A DNA stretch of 46,070 nucleotides from Candidatus Zixiibacteriota bacterium. GTDB taxonomy: Bacteria > Zixibacteria > MSB-5A5 > WJJR01. Made by a program: the position numbers and the translations under genes. Below the pieces are notes generated by a model, which was given only the letters and a program-made list of their open reading frames with translations, was not told the origin of the DNA and made no database searches. Every line of letters starts with the position of its first letter. Position 1 is the stretch's first letter. This document shows positions 15,771 to 25,017 of this stretch, one piece after another. The stretch spans positions 1 through 46,070 of the forward strand of contig JACRMA010000029.1 of assembly GCA_016235085.1 (NCBI GenBank). The letters are read 5' to 3'.

Positions 15771-17513
15771 CTATTTCTGCGATTTCTGGACTTTTGCCCA
15801 GGTGTCGCGGAGGGAGACGGTGCGATTGAAGACCGGGTGACCCGGTTTCGAGTCGCCGGAGTCGACGCAGAAGTAGCGGTGCCTTAAGAACTGATAGCGA
15901 TCGCCGGCGGCGGCTTTCGCGAGACTTGGCTCGACTTTGCAGTCGGTCAGAGTCTCCAGCGAATTGGGAGTCAGATTCTGCCGGAAATCTTCGCCCTCCT
16001 CAGGGTCTTCCTTGGCGAAGAGATGGTCGTAGAGGCGAACCTCGGCGTCGATGGCGTGTTCAGCGGAAACCCAATGCAGGGTGCCTTTGATGACGCGGCC
16101 GTCGGGTGTGCCGCCGCCGCGTGACTCGGGGTCATAGGTGCAATGTACCTCGGTCACCTCGCCGGTCTTGTCGTCTTTGACGATATTCTGGCACGTGACG
16201 TAATAGGCGTGCTTGAGACGGACTTCCTTGCCGGGGGCGAGGCGGAAGAAACCCTTGGGGGGAGTTTCGTTGAAATCGTCACGCTCGATATAGATGACGC
16301 GCGAGAAGGGAATCTTGCGTGTGCCGCCGCTCGGGTCCTCGGGATTGTTGACGGCGTCGAATTCCTCGGTTTGCCCTTCGGGGTAATTGTCGATCACCAG
16401 CCGCAGTGGACGCAGCACCGCCATGACACGCGGGGCGCGCTTATTGAGATCTTCGCGCAGGCAATGCTCAAGCAATGCCACGCTGACCACGCTGTCGCGC
16501 TTGGCGACGCCGATTCGTTCGCAGAAGTCGCGAATCGATTCGGGGGTGTAGCCTCGGCGGCGCAGTCCGGCGAGTGTCGGCATGCGGGGATCATCCCAGC
16601 CGGAAACGACGCCTTCCTCCACCAGCGCCAGGAGTTTGCGCTTGCTCATCAGCGTGTAAGTCAGATTCAACCGCGCGAATTCGATCTGCTGTGGATGGTA
16701 GACCCCAAGCTGGTCGAGATACCAGTCGTAGAGCGGCCTGTGATCCTCGAATTCCAGGGTGCAGATCGAGTGCGTGATGCGCTCGATGGAATCGGAGACA
16801 CAGTGCGCGTAGTCGTACATCGGGTAAATGCACCACTGGTCGCCGGTCATGTGATGCGCTTCATGTTTGATGCGGTAGATCACCGGGTCGCGCAGGTTCA
16901 CATTGCCGGAGGACATGTCGATCTTGGCGCGGAGCACACGGGAGCCGTCGGGAAATTCTCCGGCCCGCATGCGGTGGAACAAGTCGAGATTTTCCGCGAT
17001 CGGGCGGTTGCGGTGCGGGCTCTCGCGTCCGGGATCCTTGAGCGTGCCGCGATGCTCGCGGATTTCGTCGGCGCTCAGGTCGTCGACATACGCTTTGCCG
17101 TCGTTGATAAGCTGCACCGCGAAATCGTAGAACTTGCCAAAGTAATCGGAGGCGTGGAAAAGTTTGTCGCCCCAGTCGAATCCGAGCCAGCGAACGTCAC
17201 GTTTGATCGCCTCGGTGTATTCAACGTCTTCTTTGCTGGGATTGGTGTCGTCGAAACGCAAGTGGGTGGTGCCGTTGTGCTCGGCCGCGATGCCAAAATT
17301 CAGGCAGATCGATTTGGCGTGCCCGATGTGGAGATAACCGTTGGGCTCGGGCGGGAAGCGCGTCACCACGCGACCATCCCACTTGTTCGTGGCCAGATCA
17401 TCTTTGACGATGTCGCGAATGAAGTTTGAAACCGGTGCGGTTTCAACAGATGCCGGTTCAGACGCCGGCAGGTTTTTTCGTTCGGGCTCGGATTTGTCGG
17501 TCTTCATGAACAT
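15771..17513 (-). CDS. glnS: Glutaminyl-tRNA synthetase
   Basis: This 580-residue class I synthetase attaches glutamine directly to tRNA(Gln). HIGH is at residues 62-65 within [15 protein letters not shown], and the KMSKS loop reads LMSKRKL at 288-294. The GlnRS-specific [17 protein letters not shown] and [17 protein letters not shown] segments are present, followed by the two-beta-barrel anticodon domain ([27 protein letters not shown]). The enzyme looks complete and functional, including the C-terminal YFCVDS...[11 protein letters not shown]. It is divergent from gatE, separated by a 750-bp repeat-rich region. Having GlnRS beside an intact amidotransferase for the same tRNA is unusual. Confidence 0.97.
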   Translation of the reverse strand: MFMKTDKSEPERKNLPASEPASVETAPVSNFIRDIVKDDLATNKWDGRVVTRFPPEPNGYLHIGHAKSICLNFGIAAEHNGTTHLRFDDTNPSKEDVEYTEAIKRDVRWLGFDWGDKLFHASDYFGKFYDFAVQLINDGKAYVDDLSADEIREHRGTLKDPGRESPHRNRPIAENLDLFHRMRAGEFPDGSRVLRAKIDMSSGNVNLRDPVIYRIKHEAHHMTGDQWCIYPMYDYAHCVSDSIERITHSICTLEFEDHRPLYDWYLDQLGVYHPQQIEFARLNLTYTLMSKRKLLALVEEGVVSGWDDPRMPTLAGLRRRGYTPESIRDFCERIGVAKRDSVVSVALLEHCLREDLNKRAPRVMAVLRPLRLVIDNYPEGQTEEFDAVNNPEDPSGGTRKIPFSRVIYIERDDFNETPPKGFFRLAPGKEVRLKHAYYVTCQNIVKDDKTGEVTEVHCTYDPESRGGGTPDGRVIKGTLHWVSAEHAIDAEVRLYDHLFAKEDPEEGEDFRQNLTPNSLETLTDCKVEPSLAKAAAGDRYQFLRHRYFCVDSGDSKPGHPVFNRTVSLRDTWAKVQKSQK

Positions 17514-18266
17514 CCTGTCAATGGTTAGGGCGAAAACCTGTCGTAGGGTTTTACCGCCAGTATCTGTTTCACGGGCACGACGTGTTGGATCGGGCCTGAC
17601 GGGGAAATAAAGCGAATTCCTGGCGGGCCTTCAACCCGTTTGATCACGGTGCCGTCGCGCGACCGGGCGGCCACATAGGGCCGCCCCTACGGAGGAGCGG
17701 TGATGGGTCGTAGGGGCGCCCCTGTGTGGGTGCCCGGGATGGTGTGGGGAATGTGTTCGGTGTGCAATTCGCCAAGGGACTGAAAGCCCCTTGTCCGCAA
17801 CATGTCGTTCCCGGTGATCTTGTGGGTGTCACTGTGTGGGTGACCGGTTGTGTGCGCGGGAACGCGGGCGGCCACACAGGGCCGCCCCTACGGGTTGGTT
17901 GTGAATCAAAAGAGGGCGCAACGATGGGTTGTAAATCGGAAGTGGTTGTAGGGGCGCCCCTGTGTGGGCGCCCGGTATCGAATGGCAAACGGGCTCGTTG
18001 TGCAATTCGCCAAGGGGCTGAAAGCCCCTTGTCCGCGATGTGGGAGTAGGTGGCCGTGGAGGCGGTGTGGCGTCGCGGACAGGTTGTGCGATTGGCGTGT
18101 GAGCGGGCGGCCACATAGGGCCGCCCCTACGGGCGCGCTGTGTTTTCTCATTGCACCGGCAGTGTCATTTGTCGTGTTGGTTTTGGTGCGATGGCTTGAT
18201 CATGGGGCGGGTTCGTCATACCTTCGTGCCGGATGGTCCGGCCGCCATTGACGACAGGGTCCGGCG
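17514..18266. other. Repeat-filled divergent region between glnS and gatE
   Basis: No credible gene is present. About 470 bp (17664-18130) consist of family B palindromes and a third hairpin type, in two and a half composite units of roughly 239 bp. Promoters for glnS and gatE must lie at the two margins, but I could not identify convincing hexamers. Confidence 0.7.
17664..18130. repeat. Family B composite palindrome array
   Basis: Three elements alternate. B1 (CGGGCGGCCACATAGGGCCG, then CCCCTAC) is at 17664-17690, 17865-17891 and 18104-18130. B2 (GTAGGGGCGCCCCTGTGTGG and on) is at about 17710-17738 and 17947-17975. B3 (AAGGGGCTGAAAGCCCCTTG, then TCCGC) is at about 17774-17798 and 18012-18036. 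B1 is the reverse orientation of a B2 variant in which both hairpin arms change together (GGCGGCC/GGCCGCC versus GGGCGCC/GGGCGCC). The spacers differ between units. A further composite copy lies at 25018-25220. Confidence 0.9.
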
Positions 18267-20264
18267 GTGGCCATCGGGCGGGATATGCAACAGGGAATGA
18301 CACCGGGCGATAATCTGAAGCGGACGCGGGAACTGGTTGGATATGTTCCCCGTTCGCTGGCCACACAGCAGACATACCAGGCGCTCGGCTTCAAGTCGGG
18401 CCTGGAAATCCACCAGCAGCTTTTGACCAAGGCCAAGTTGTTCTGCCGTTGTCCGGCGGGGCGATACCAGGGGCCGGCCGAGTACGACGCCGAGCTGGTC
18501 CGGCACATGCGTCCGACGCTCAGCGAAATGGGCGAATACGACGGCACCGCGCTGATGGAACGCAAGACGAAGAAGAACATCATCTACCGGATCAAGAACG
18601 AGACGGCCTGCACGTACGAAGTCGACGACACCCCGCCATTCCCGATCAACCGTGAGGCGCTGGGCATCGCGGTGAGGATCGCGCTGATGCTCAAGCTGAA
18701 CATTGTCGGCGAGTTGCACATCACGAGAAAGCAATACCTCGATGGCAGCATCCCGACCGGATTTCAGCGCACCGCGATCGTCGGAATCGAGGGGACGATT
18801 CCCCTCACGACCGGACCGGTGCGGATTATTCAACTTTCGATTGAGGAAGATGCCTGCCGCGAGGTGTCGGATTCGGGGCACTGGCGGATATACAGGACCG
18901 ACCGGCTGGGGATGCCGCTGATTGAAACAGTGACCTATCCCGATATGAAGACACCCGACGCGGTCGCCGAGGCGGCACATTATCTGCGATTCCTCAATCG
19001 CAGCTCCGGGCTGGTGCGGACCGGCATCGGTGCGGCCCGTGAGGATGTGAACGTCAGCATCACGGGTGGGACGCGTGTCGAGATCAAGGGGGTCGCGCAC
19101 ATCCGCTGGATACCCGAGCTGGTGCACAACGAGGCATTCCGGCAAAAGGCACTGCTCACGATTAAGAGTATCCTTGCGGAGCGCATTCCCAAGCCGGACG
19201 CCTGGAACGTCGCTGCTTCCGAAGTGGACGCGAGTGGACTTAAGACAGACTATGCACCGATTCTCCACGCGCGGCAACTGGGACAACGGATCGTGGCTGT
19301 CACGCTGCCAAAGTTTGCCGGCCTGATGTCGTTCTTCACGCAGCCGGGACATATCTTTGCCGATGAACTCGCCGGACGACTCAAGGTCATTGCCTGCCTC
19401 GAGCGGCCGAATATGCTGCACTCTGAAGAACTCGAGCCGGCCGAGCGCGCGGCCTTCGCGGACTGCGTGTCGTCGGCTTCCAGCAGTGACGATGCCGTTG
19501 TTATCGTTTGGGGGCCGCCCGAAGATGTGACCACGGCGATTGAGACGATTGAAGAACGCTGCCGGATGGCGATGGCGATGGGTGTGCCCAACGAGACGCG
19601 CAAGTCGCTGCCGGATGGGACAACAATCTTCGAACGCGTGCTGCCGGGACCGGATCGCATGTATCCCGACACCGACTCGGCGCCGATCCCGATCGAGCAG
19701 GACGTGGTTGATGCGTGCGGGCTCGATTTGCCTGCATCGGTTGAAGACCAGATGGCGCAACTGGGCGAGTGGCGGATTCCGCGCGACACGTACCACTATC
19801 TTCTCAAGCGCCGGTTGGTGGAGTTGATCGGACGCATTGCCGCCGACTTCAAATGCCGCCCCAGATTTGTCGGCACGTTATTGGGACACACGTTGAAGCA
19901 CGTCGAGGGGAAATTCGGGGCAGCGCAGAAGTTCGAGCCTGAACGCATCTATGAACTGTTCGCGTTTGCTGCCGGGCGAAAGCTCGACTGGGCGATAATG
20001 CCGGGTCTTCTGACGACCGCGTATCAATTTCCGGCGATGCCCTTCGAGTCTGTCCTGACCGCGGTGGGATATACGCCGATTTCTGCGGAGCGAATCGCAG
20101 AGAGAGTCGCGACGCTGCAGGAGGAGTTCGAGCGAATTCGGACGTCGCCGGATCCTGGGGCGCGGGCGCGCTGGATTATGGGGCAGTTGCGTCCCGATGC
20201 GTTGGGCAATATGCCGTTGCCGGCGTTGCGATCGATGATCGAGAGTGTGGCCGCGCATGTCTGA
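18267..20264 (+). CDS. gatE: Archaeal-type Glu-tRNA(Gln) amidotransferase subunit E
   Basis: This ~665-residue protein belongs to the GatB/GatE kinase-amidotransferase family, which phosphorylates Glu-tRNA(Gln) and amidates it with ammonia from GatD. The N-terminal core is clear: GLEIHQQLLTKAKLFCRCP at 45-63, YEVDDTPPFPINREALGIA, QLSIEEDACREVSD, RLGMPLIETVTYPDM and EDVNVSITGG. It is GatE, not GatB, because an AspRS-like GAD insertion occupies about 330-470 (KFAGLMSFFTQPGHIFADEL, LKVIACLERPNMLHSEEL). Overall length is also near archaeal GatE (about 620) rather than GatB (about 480). A YqeY-like tail closes it. Its end overlaps gatD by 8 bp. GTG 18267, ATG 18285 and ATG 18297 are possible starts; none has a strong ribosome-binding site. 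Confidence 0.95.
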   Translation: MAIGRDMQQGMTPGDNLKRTRELVGYVPRSLATQQTYQALGFKSGLEIHQQLLTKAKLFCRCPAGRYQGPAEYDAELVRHMRPTLSEMGEYDGTALMERKTKKNIIYRIKNETACTYEVDDTPPFPINREALGIAVRIALMLKLNIVGELHITRKQYLDGSIPTGFQRTAIVGIEGTIPLTTGPVRIIQLSIEEDACREVSDSGHWRIYRTDRLGMPLIETVTYPDMKTPDAVAEAAHYLRFLNRSSGLVRTGIGAAREDVNVSITGGTRVEIKGVAHIRWIPELVHNEAFRQKALLTIKSILAERIPKPDAWNVAASEVDASGLKTDYAPILHARQLGQRIVAVTLPKFAGLMSFFTQPGHIFADELAGRLKVIACLERPNMLHSEELEPAERAAFADCVSSASSSDDAVVIVWGPPEDVTTAIETIEERCRMAMAMGVPNETRKSLPDGTTIFERVLPGPDRMYPDTDSAPIPIEQDVVDACGLDLPASVEDQMAQLGEWRIPRDTYHYLLKRRLVELIGRIAADFKCRPRFVGTLLGHTLKHVEGKFGAAQKFEPERIYELFAFAAGRKLDWAIMPGLLTTAYQFPAMPFESVLTAVGYTPISAERIAERVATLQEEFERIRTSPDPGARARWIMGQLRPDALGNMPLPALRSMIESVAAHV

Positions 20265-21639
20265 GACGCTCAAAGGGTACAAGGGTGACGGGCTCGCTGT
20301 CCTGGAGAAATTCCATGTGCGGATCTGGAGCGACGCGGTGGTCCAGACCACGCGCGGGGAGTTCAAGGGGATCATCCTGCCGCGCTCGGAGAACGACGAT
20401 GACCGTCATGTCGTGCTGAAGCTGATCACGGGATACAACGTCGGCATTGCCAGTGAAACGATTCTCGACATCAAGGAAATCGGCTACAAGGAAGCGCACT
20501 ACAAAATTCCCGAGAAGGAATTCCCCGTCTCGCCGGGCAAACCCAATGTCAAGCTGTTGGGAACCGGCGGCACGATCGCGTCACGGCTGGATTATCGCAC
20601 CGGCGCGGTGATCCCGGCGTTTTCACCCGGGGAACTCTACGGCGCAGTGCCGGAGCTGGCCGAGATCTGCAATCTGAGCACCGAGAAGTTGTTCGCAGTC
20701 TTCAGCGAGAACATGGGGCCGGAGCAGTACATCACGCTGTCCAAGGCGATTGCGCGCGAAATCGAGAATGGTATCGATGGGATTGTGATCGGGCATGGGA
20801 CCGACACGATGCACCACACGGCGTCGGCGCTCAATTTCATGCTGCAAAATTCGCCGGTGCCGGTTGTGATTGTCGGTTCGCAGCGCTCCTCCGACCGGCC
20901 ATCATCGGATGCCGCCTTGAATCTGATTCACGCCACCAAGACGGCGGCGGAGTCGGACATCGCTGAAGTTATGGTGTGTATGTTCGGACCGACGTCCGAT
21001 GAGTACGGGCTTTTGCATCTCGGGACGCGGGTGCGCAAGATGCACTCATCGTATCGCTCGACCTTCCGCACAATTGGTGACATTCCCATCGCGATGGTCA
21101 GCCGCAACGCGATCACGCCACTTAAAGACACTTACAATCGCCGCCGCAAGGACCGCAAGGTCACGCTGCTGCCGTATTTCGACGAGCGCGTGGCCATGGT
21201 GTACTACTACCCGAACATGCACCGCGACATGATTGACTCGCTGATCGACAACGGTTACCGGGGGATTATCATCGCCGGCACCGGGCTGGGGCACATCAAC
21301 AAGCCGGTCTATCCCGCGATTCGCCGCGCCGCCGCCGAAGGGGTTGCGGTCTTCATGACGGTCCAGACGCTCTGGGGATACGTGCACATGTCGGTCTATG
21401 ACACCGGCCGCGACCTGATGGCGATGGGGATTATCCCGCTGGCGAACATGCTCCCGGAAGTCGCTTATATCAAGCTCGGATGGGCGTTAGGGCAGACCGA
21501 CGATATCGCGAGGGTCAAAGAGCTGATGCTGACGCCGGTGTGCGGCGAGATCACCGACCGTGAGCCGTACAACGGCTACCTCATCTTCCAGGGCGGAATC
21601 CCCGAAGTCGAAGAGTTCTTGCGGAAGTATCATAAGTAG
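20257..21639 (+). CDS. gatD: Archaeal-type Glu-tRNA(Gln) amidotransferase subunit D
   Basis: The 460-residue product is the asparaginase-like glutaminase of GatDE; it releases ammonia from glutamine for GatE. An N-terminal beta domain of ~95 residues (VRIWSDAVVQTTRGEFKGII) precedes the asparaginase fold, which distinguishes GatD from free L-asparaginases. Catalytic residues are all present: T106 in GTGGTIAS, T182 and D183 in GHGTDTMHHTASAL, and K261 in TRVRKMHSSY, at spacings close to those known for archaeal GatD. The start ATG 20257 lies within the end of gatE (ATGTCTGA overlap), so the subunits are probably made together. The family is described as archaeal; this copy lies among clearly bacterial genes. 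Confidence 0.96.
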   Translation: MSETLKGYKGDGLAVLEKFHVRIWSDAVVQTTRGEFKGIILPRSENDDDRHVVLKLITGYNVGIASETILDIKEIGYKEAHYKIPEKEFPVSPGKPNVKLLGTGGTIASRLDYRTGAVIPAFSPGELYGAVPELAEICNLSTEKLFAVFSENMGPEQYITLSKAIAREIENGIDGIVIGHGTDTMHHTASALNFMLQNSPVPVVIVGSQRSSDRPSSDAALNLIHATKTAAESDIAEVMVCMFGPTSDEYGLLHLGTRVRKMHSSYRSTFRTIGDIPIAMVSRNAITPLKDTYNRRRKDRKVTLLPYFDERVAMVYYYPNMHRDMIDSLIDNGYRGIIIAGTGLGHINKPVYPAIRRAAAEGVAVFMTVQTLWGYVHMSVYDTGRDLMAMGIIPLANMLPEVAYIKLGWALGQTDDIARVKELMLTPVCGEITDREPYNGYLIFQGGIPEVEEFLRKYHK

Positions 21640-21674
21640 TCTGCCGCCAAGATCGTGAGATTCGTGCAGGGGGA

Positions 21675-21699
21675 GAGGGCGTATGCAATACGCCCCTAC
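21675..21699. repeat. Dispersed palindrome, family C (copy 3)
   Basis: AGGGCGTATGCAATACGCCC, a perfect palindrome around TGCA, lies between the convergent gatD and SDR genes. The two copies near 15.6 kb share the same core. Confidence 0.85.
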
Positions 21700-21724
21700 G
21701 CCGGACGGATTCTCGTTTCCCAAT

Positions 21725-22462
21725 TCACGCCTTCGGCTTGACCACCAGCGGCCGGATGACCAGTTCGGAAATCCAGGCGTTGGGATTAGACTCGCAGAGG
21801 CTGGCGATCGCTTCGGCGACCTCGAAGGGGGAGAGACGGGCGCGTTCGGAGCGCTCGGCATTCTCGTCCTCGGGGATGCGTTTGCCGAATTGGGTGTCGG
21901 TGGATCCGGGAAGGACCGATGAGACCAGAATCCCGTCGCTACGCACCTCCTGCGCCAGTGACTCTGAGAAGCCGATGAGGCCGAATTTCGAGGCGCAGTA
22001 GGCACCGTAGCCGGCAATCCCGTTGCGGCCGGCGCCGCTCGACACATTGATGATACGTCCGGATTTCCGCGCCCGCATGATCGGAACCACGGCACGGCAG
22101 AAGAGGAAGGCGCTGGTCAGATTGGTGTCGATCGTCGTGTGCCAGTCATTGAGCGTGTAATCCTCAACCTCGCCATGGATGCCGACGCCGGCGTTGTTGA
22201 TCATGATATCGACGGTCCCGTGCTGCTCGAGCACAAACTCGACAGTGCGTTTGACCGACCACTCATCGCGCACATCGCAGTGAATGCTGAACGCCTGCCC
22301 CGAAGCGGAGGCGATGCGTTCGACGACTTCATGCGCGGCGTTATCGTCACGGCCGACGCAGGCAACTCGCACGCCGTGACGGGCGAGGGTGATGGCGGTG
22401 GCGCGGCCGATGCCGCGCGAGGCGCCCGTGACGATGGCGACTTTATCTTTGAGGGGGATCAT
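21725..22462 (-). CDS. Short-chain dehydrogenase/reductase (FabG-like)
   Basis: The 245-residue classical SDR has the NAD(P)-binding TGASRGIG at residues 12-19, NNAG at 89-92, catalytic Ser in NVSSGAG (~141), and Y155/K159 in YCASK. VGRDD after strand 2, with Arg at the cofactor-selecting position, suggests NADPH preference. The C-terminal region (SELVIRPLVVKPKA) resembles the 3-oxoacyl-ACP reductase-like branch. The true substrate cannot be told; neighbours (methyltransferase, MATE pump) give no pathway. It is followed upstream by a family A repeat at 22489-22571. Confidence 0.9.
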   Translation of the reverse strand: MIPLKDKVAIVTGASRGIGRATAITLARHGVRVACVGRDDNAAHEVVERIASASGQAFSIHCDVRDEWSVKRTVEFVLEQHGTVDIMINNAGVGIHGEVEDYTLNDWHTTIDTNLTSAFLFCRAVVPIMRARKSGRIINVSSGAGRNGIAGYGAYCASKFGLIGFSESLAQEVRSDGILVSSVLPGSTDTQFGKRIPEDENAERSERARLSPFEVAEAIASLCESNPNAWISELVIRPLVVKPKA

Positions 22463-22488
22463 TGAATAATCCTTTGATGAGATCGGTT

Positions 22489-22571
22489 GAGGGAGGGTGA
22501 TCCGCCGCGGCGGACTGCCGAGCCATGTTTCCGCGCGGATAAGAGGCTCGGCGGGAGCCTCGCCCTCCCGC
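22489..22571. repeat. Dispersed repeat, family A (copy 2)
   Basis: The right arm (GGCTCGGCGGGAGCCTCGCC) matches the other family A copies. The left part is diverged and contains its own palindrome TCCGCCGCGGCGGA. It shares GGGTGATCCGC with the copy at 36001. Confidence 0.8.
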
Positions 22572-22612
22572 CATCCGCGCAGACAAGTAACGTGTTTTGA
22601 TTGGACGATACA

Positions 22613-23407
22613 TTAGAGCTTCTTCAAGATCGGGATCATGCGCACCGATTGCTTGCTGTTGTCGAATGGCTGGTCCAAGTCCAGTTTGCCCAGCCAGTCG
22701 AGGGTTTCAAAAACGCCTGACTTCTCGATTAAGAGGATGAATTCCTGATGCGTCAGGGAGCGGTCGAGGTCAATGAAATCCATCTTGGTGGAGTGGCCGT
22801 TCTCCCTGACCTCGATATGGACGCGGCAGCGCGTGATTTGCGCAATTGGGTCATACGGATCATCTTCGTATCCCCAATGCGAGAACACGACTATGTCGCC
22901 ACGGCGCGCTTCCCACTCGGTGAACAGCGACTTGCCGACGCGGAAAACGTCGCGCGGATGGTTGGCTTCAATAATGTAGAGCCCGCCGGGTGTCAGGTTG
23001 GCGGCAACCGAACGCAGGTGGCGGATGATGTCGTCGTTGGTCAGCAGGTAGTGGAACGACGACATGGCGCAGAAGGCCAGATCGACCGGCTCGGGGAGTT
23101 TGTAATCATGCATGTCCTCGAGGAGGAATGTCACCGGCGCCCCGGCGTTGGCGGCCTTGCGGCGCGCATACTCGAGGGTGGCCGGGTTGACATCGATCCC
23201 GTACGATTTGACGCCGCGCCCACCGTAGGTCACGCAATGGTATCCGGGTCCGCAGGCCAGATCCACAAAGGACTTCGGCTTGCCATTGCCGTAATGCTGG
23301 CAGATGGCGTCGAGCACATCGCACTCATGGACCAGATCGCGGAAATCAAAGGCGATGTCGTAGATTTCGGGACGGTCGTACGGGGTCTCTAACGAACGGC
23401 TTTGCAC
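22613..23407 (-). CDS. Class I SAM-dependent methyltransferase
   Basis: GTG 23407 is chosen as start because AGGGAGGAAG lies ~10 bases upstream; the frame stays open further but lacks another good site. The product is 264 residues. Motif I is FVDLACGPGYH at 47-57, motif II ends SYGIDVNPATLEYARRKA, and DLAFCAMSSFHYLLTNDD and LTPGGLYIIEANHP give motifs IV-VI. The C-terminal half (SHWGYEDDPYDPIAQITRCR, MDFIDLDRSLTHQEFILLIEKSG) is an antiparallel sheet common in small-molecule methyltransferases. The substrate is unknown. It is on the same strand as the SDR and MATE genes but separated by repeats and gaps. Confidence 0.88.
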   Translation of the reverse strand: MQSRSLETPYDRPEIYDIAFDFRDLVHECDVLDAICQHYGNGKPKSFVDLACGPGYHCVTYGGRGVKSYGIDVNPATLEYARRKAANAGAPVTFLLEDMHDYKLPEPVDLAFCAMSSFHYLLTNDDIIRHLRSVAANLTPGGLYIIEANHPRDVFRVGKSLFTEWEARRGDIVVFSHWGYEDDPYDPIAQITRCRVHIEVRENGHSTKMDFIDLDRSLTHQEFILLIEKSGVFETLDWLGKLDLDQPFDNSKQSVRMIPILKKL

Positions 23408-23558
23408 TGCGTTGCTTCCTCCCTGGGCACTGTCTGTGGTTCTGCTTTCAATGTCGGCTTCCGGCCGCCCGTTAATCAGGCGGCTCGTGAGGACTGACAG
23501 ACTATTACATCGGAAGGCGGCAATCAAGACCGGAGACGTGCCACGGGGAGCCCCGGCG

Positions 23559-24950
23559 CTACTCGCCGCTTTCGCGGCCTTCTTCGGGCGGGGCGGTGCG
23601 CGGGGGGAGGTTGACCTTGTCGGCGAGACGGAAGCGCATGTACTTGAATTTCAGCGACAGCAGGGCGCCGCGGACGGTCCAGTCGACCATCATCATCCAC
23701 CAGACGCCCATCAGCCCAAAACCCCACACGTAGCCGAGCAGATACCCGAACGGCAGTCGCAACAGCCAGCCGCCGACCAGGGGCATGGTCATCACCCAGC
23801 GGGTTTCCCCTGCTCCCCGCAGTGCACCGGAGACGACCATGGCGAAGGCGAGCGGGATTTGGATGGCTGCGGCCACCAGGCAGAATTTCTTGCCGTAGGC
23901 GATGACTTCGGGATCGGGCGTGAAGATTCGCATCCATTGCTCGGCAAAGAAGTAAAACGACAGCGCCAGAAGTCCCATGAAGATGCACGACATCTGCGTG
24001 GTGACCCAGCCGGCGCGACGGGCACCGTCGGGATCTTTGGCGCCAAGCCGCTGGCCAACCGTTGTGGTGGCCGCCTGGGCGAAACCCAGTGCCGGCAGGA
24101 AGGAGATCGACTCCATTTCAATGCCGATGCGATGGGCGGCGAACGCGGCGGTGCCAAAGCCGGTGAGCAGACGGGTGTAGAAGCCCTGCATACTGGTGAC
24201 CAGCACGCGCTCCACGACTGTGGGGGAGCCCAGGCGCCACACGGCGCGGGTCGCTCCCCAAGACAGCCCGCTGAAGCCGGGAGCCCATAACCCTCGGCGA
24301 GTGGCAATCATCCCCAGCGCAACCGCTCCCAGCAATTCCGAGAGGCCGATGGCGACGGCGGCTCCCGCGACACCCATTTGGGGGAAGCCGAGCCGGCCGA
24401 AGATCAGCACGTACGACACACCGACATGGATGACGTTGATCACTCCGGTCACATAGAGCGGCGTCTTGGGATCACCAGCGCCGAGAAAGATCGACGTGAA
24501 GGTCGAAAACCAGCCGGAGAACAGGAAAATGAGCAGATAAACGCGCAGGTACGACATCGACTGCGCCAGCATGGCGTCATCGGCGCCCATCATCCGGCAG
24601 AGCCATGGTGACGTGAACCAGAGCAACCCGGCCACGGCGAGCGCGACCACCGATGAGAGTACGAGGACAGCCCGGGCGACTTTGAGGCGCCGATCCGGTT
24701 CGTTGGCGCCGGTGTGGTACGCGACGAGAATCTGGCCACCGACGCCGAGTCCGCGTTCAACGGCAGCGGAGAGGAAGACGGGGATTTGCGCGATGCCAAT
24801 TCCGGCAAGAGGTATTGCGCCGAGATGCCCGACCATTGCCGTGTCGACGATGGAACCGCCGCGCATCAGCAGATTCGCGCCGGCCATCGGCCACGCGAGC
24901 GCCCAAGTCTCCTTCCAGAGTTGCCGTCGCGAGATGGGCGGATCGGGCAT
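23559..24950 (-). CDS. MATE-family efflux transporter
   Basis: The 463-residue membrane protein has about 12 TM helices in two repeated halves, as expected for Na+- or H+-coupled MATE exporters. Typical pieces are LAWPMAGANLLMRGGSIVDTAMVGHLG, IFLGAGDPKTPLYVT, GVAGAAVAIGLSEL, AAHRIGIEMESISFLPALGF, and VSGALRGAGETRWVM. It exports cationic or organic compounds across the inner membrane. The start at ATG 24950 (MPDPPISRRQLW) is chosen because everything upstream in frame is family B repeat sequence; it lacks a clear ribosome-binding site. The last ~25 residues are a charged tail. Confidence 0.92.
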   Translation of the reverse strand: MPDPPISRRQLWKETWALAWPMAGANLLMRGGSIVDTAMVGHLGAIPLAGIGIAQIPVFLSAAVERGLGVGGQILVAYHTGANEPDRRLKVARAVLVLSSVVALAVAGLLWFTSPWLCRMMGADDAMLAQSMSYLRVYLLIFLFSGWFSTFTSIFLGAGDPKTPLYVTGVINVIHVGVSYVLIFGRLGFPQMGVAGAAVAIGLSELLGAVALGMIATRRGLWAPGFSGLSWGATRAVWRLGSPTVVERVLVTSMQGFYTRLLTGFGTAAFAAHRIGIEMESISFLPALGFAQAATTTVGQRLGAKDPDGARRAGWVTTQMSCIFMGLLALSFYFFAEQWMRIFTPDPEVIAYGKKFCLVAAAIQIPLAFAMVVSGALRGAGETRWVMTMPLVGGWLLRLPFGYLLGYVWGFGLMGVWWMMMVDWTVRGALLSLKFKYMRFRLADKVNLPPRTAPPEEGRESGE

Positions 24951-25017
24951 GTGCGTATGGTAAGGGATTTGGGCGGACGGCGCATGCGCGGAGGTGGAGG
25001 AGTTGTCATCAGTTCGC

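Noticed and set aside
16143-17429. Long open frame on the plus strand opposite glnS (428 codons)
   Set aside because: Shadow of the conserved glnS gene; its translation has no recognisable domain.
17664-18130. CRISPR array
   Set aside because: Repeats are palindromes of three kinds in both orientations with unequal gaps and no constant repeat-spacer length; no cas genes are nearby.
18216-19796. Long open frame on the minus strand opposite gatE (about 526 codons)
   Set aside because: It mirrors gatE in a high-G+C region, has no family motifs and no ribosome-binding site. gatE itself is fully conserved.
20257-21639. gatD as an ordinary L-asparaginase
   Set aside because: The additional N-terminal domain, the motif spacing and the overlap with gatE fit GatD, not free asparaginase.
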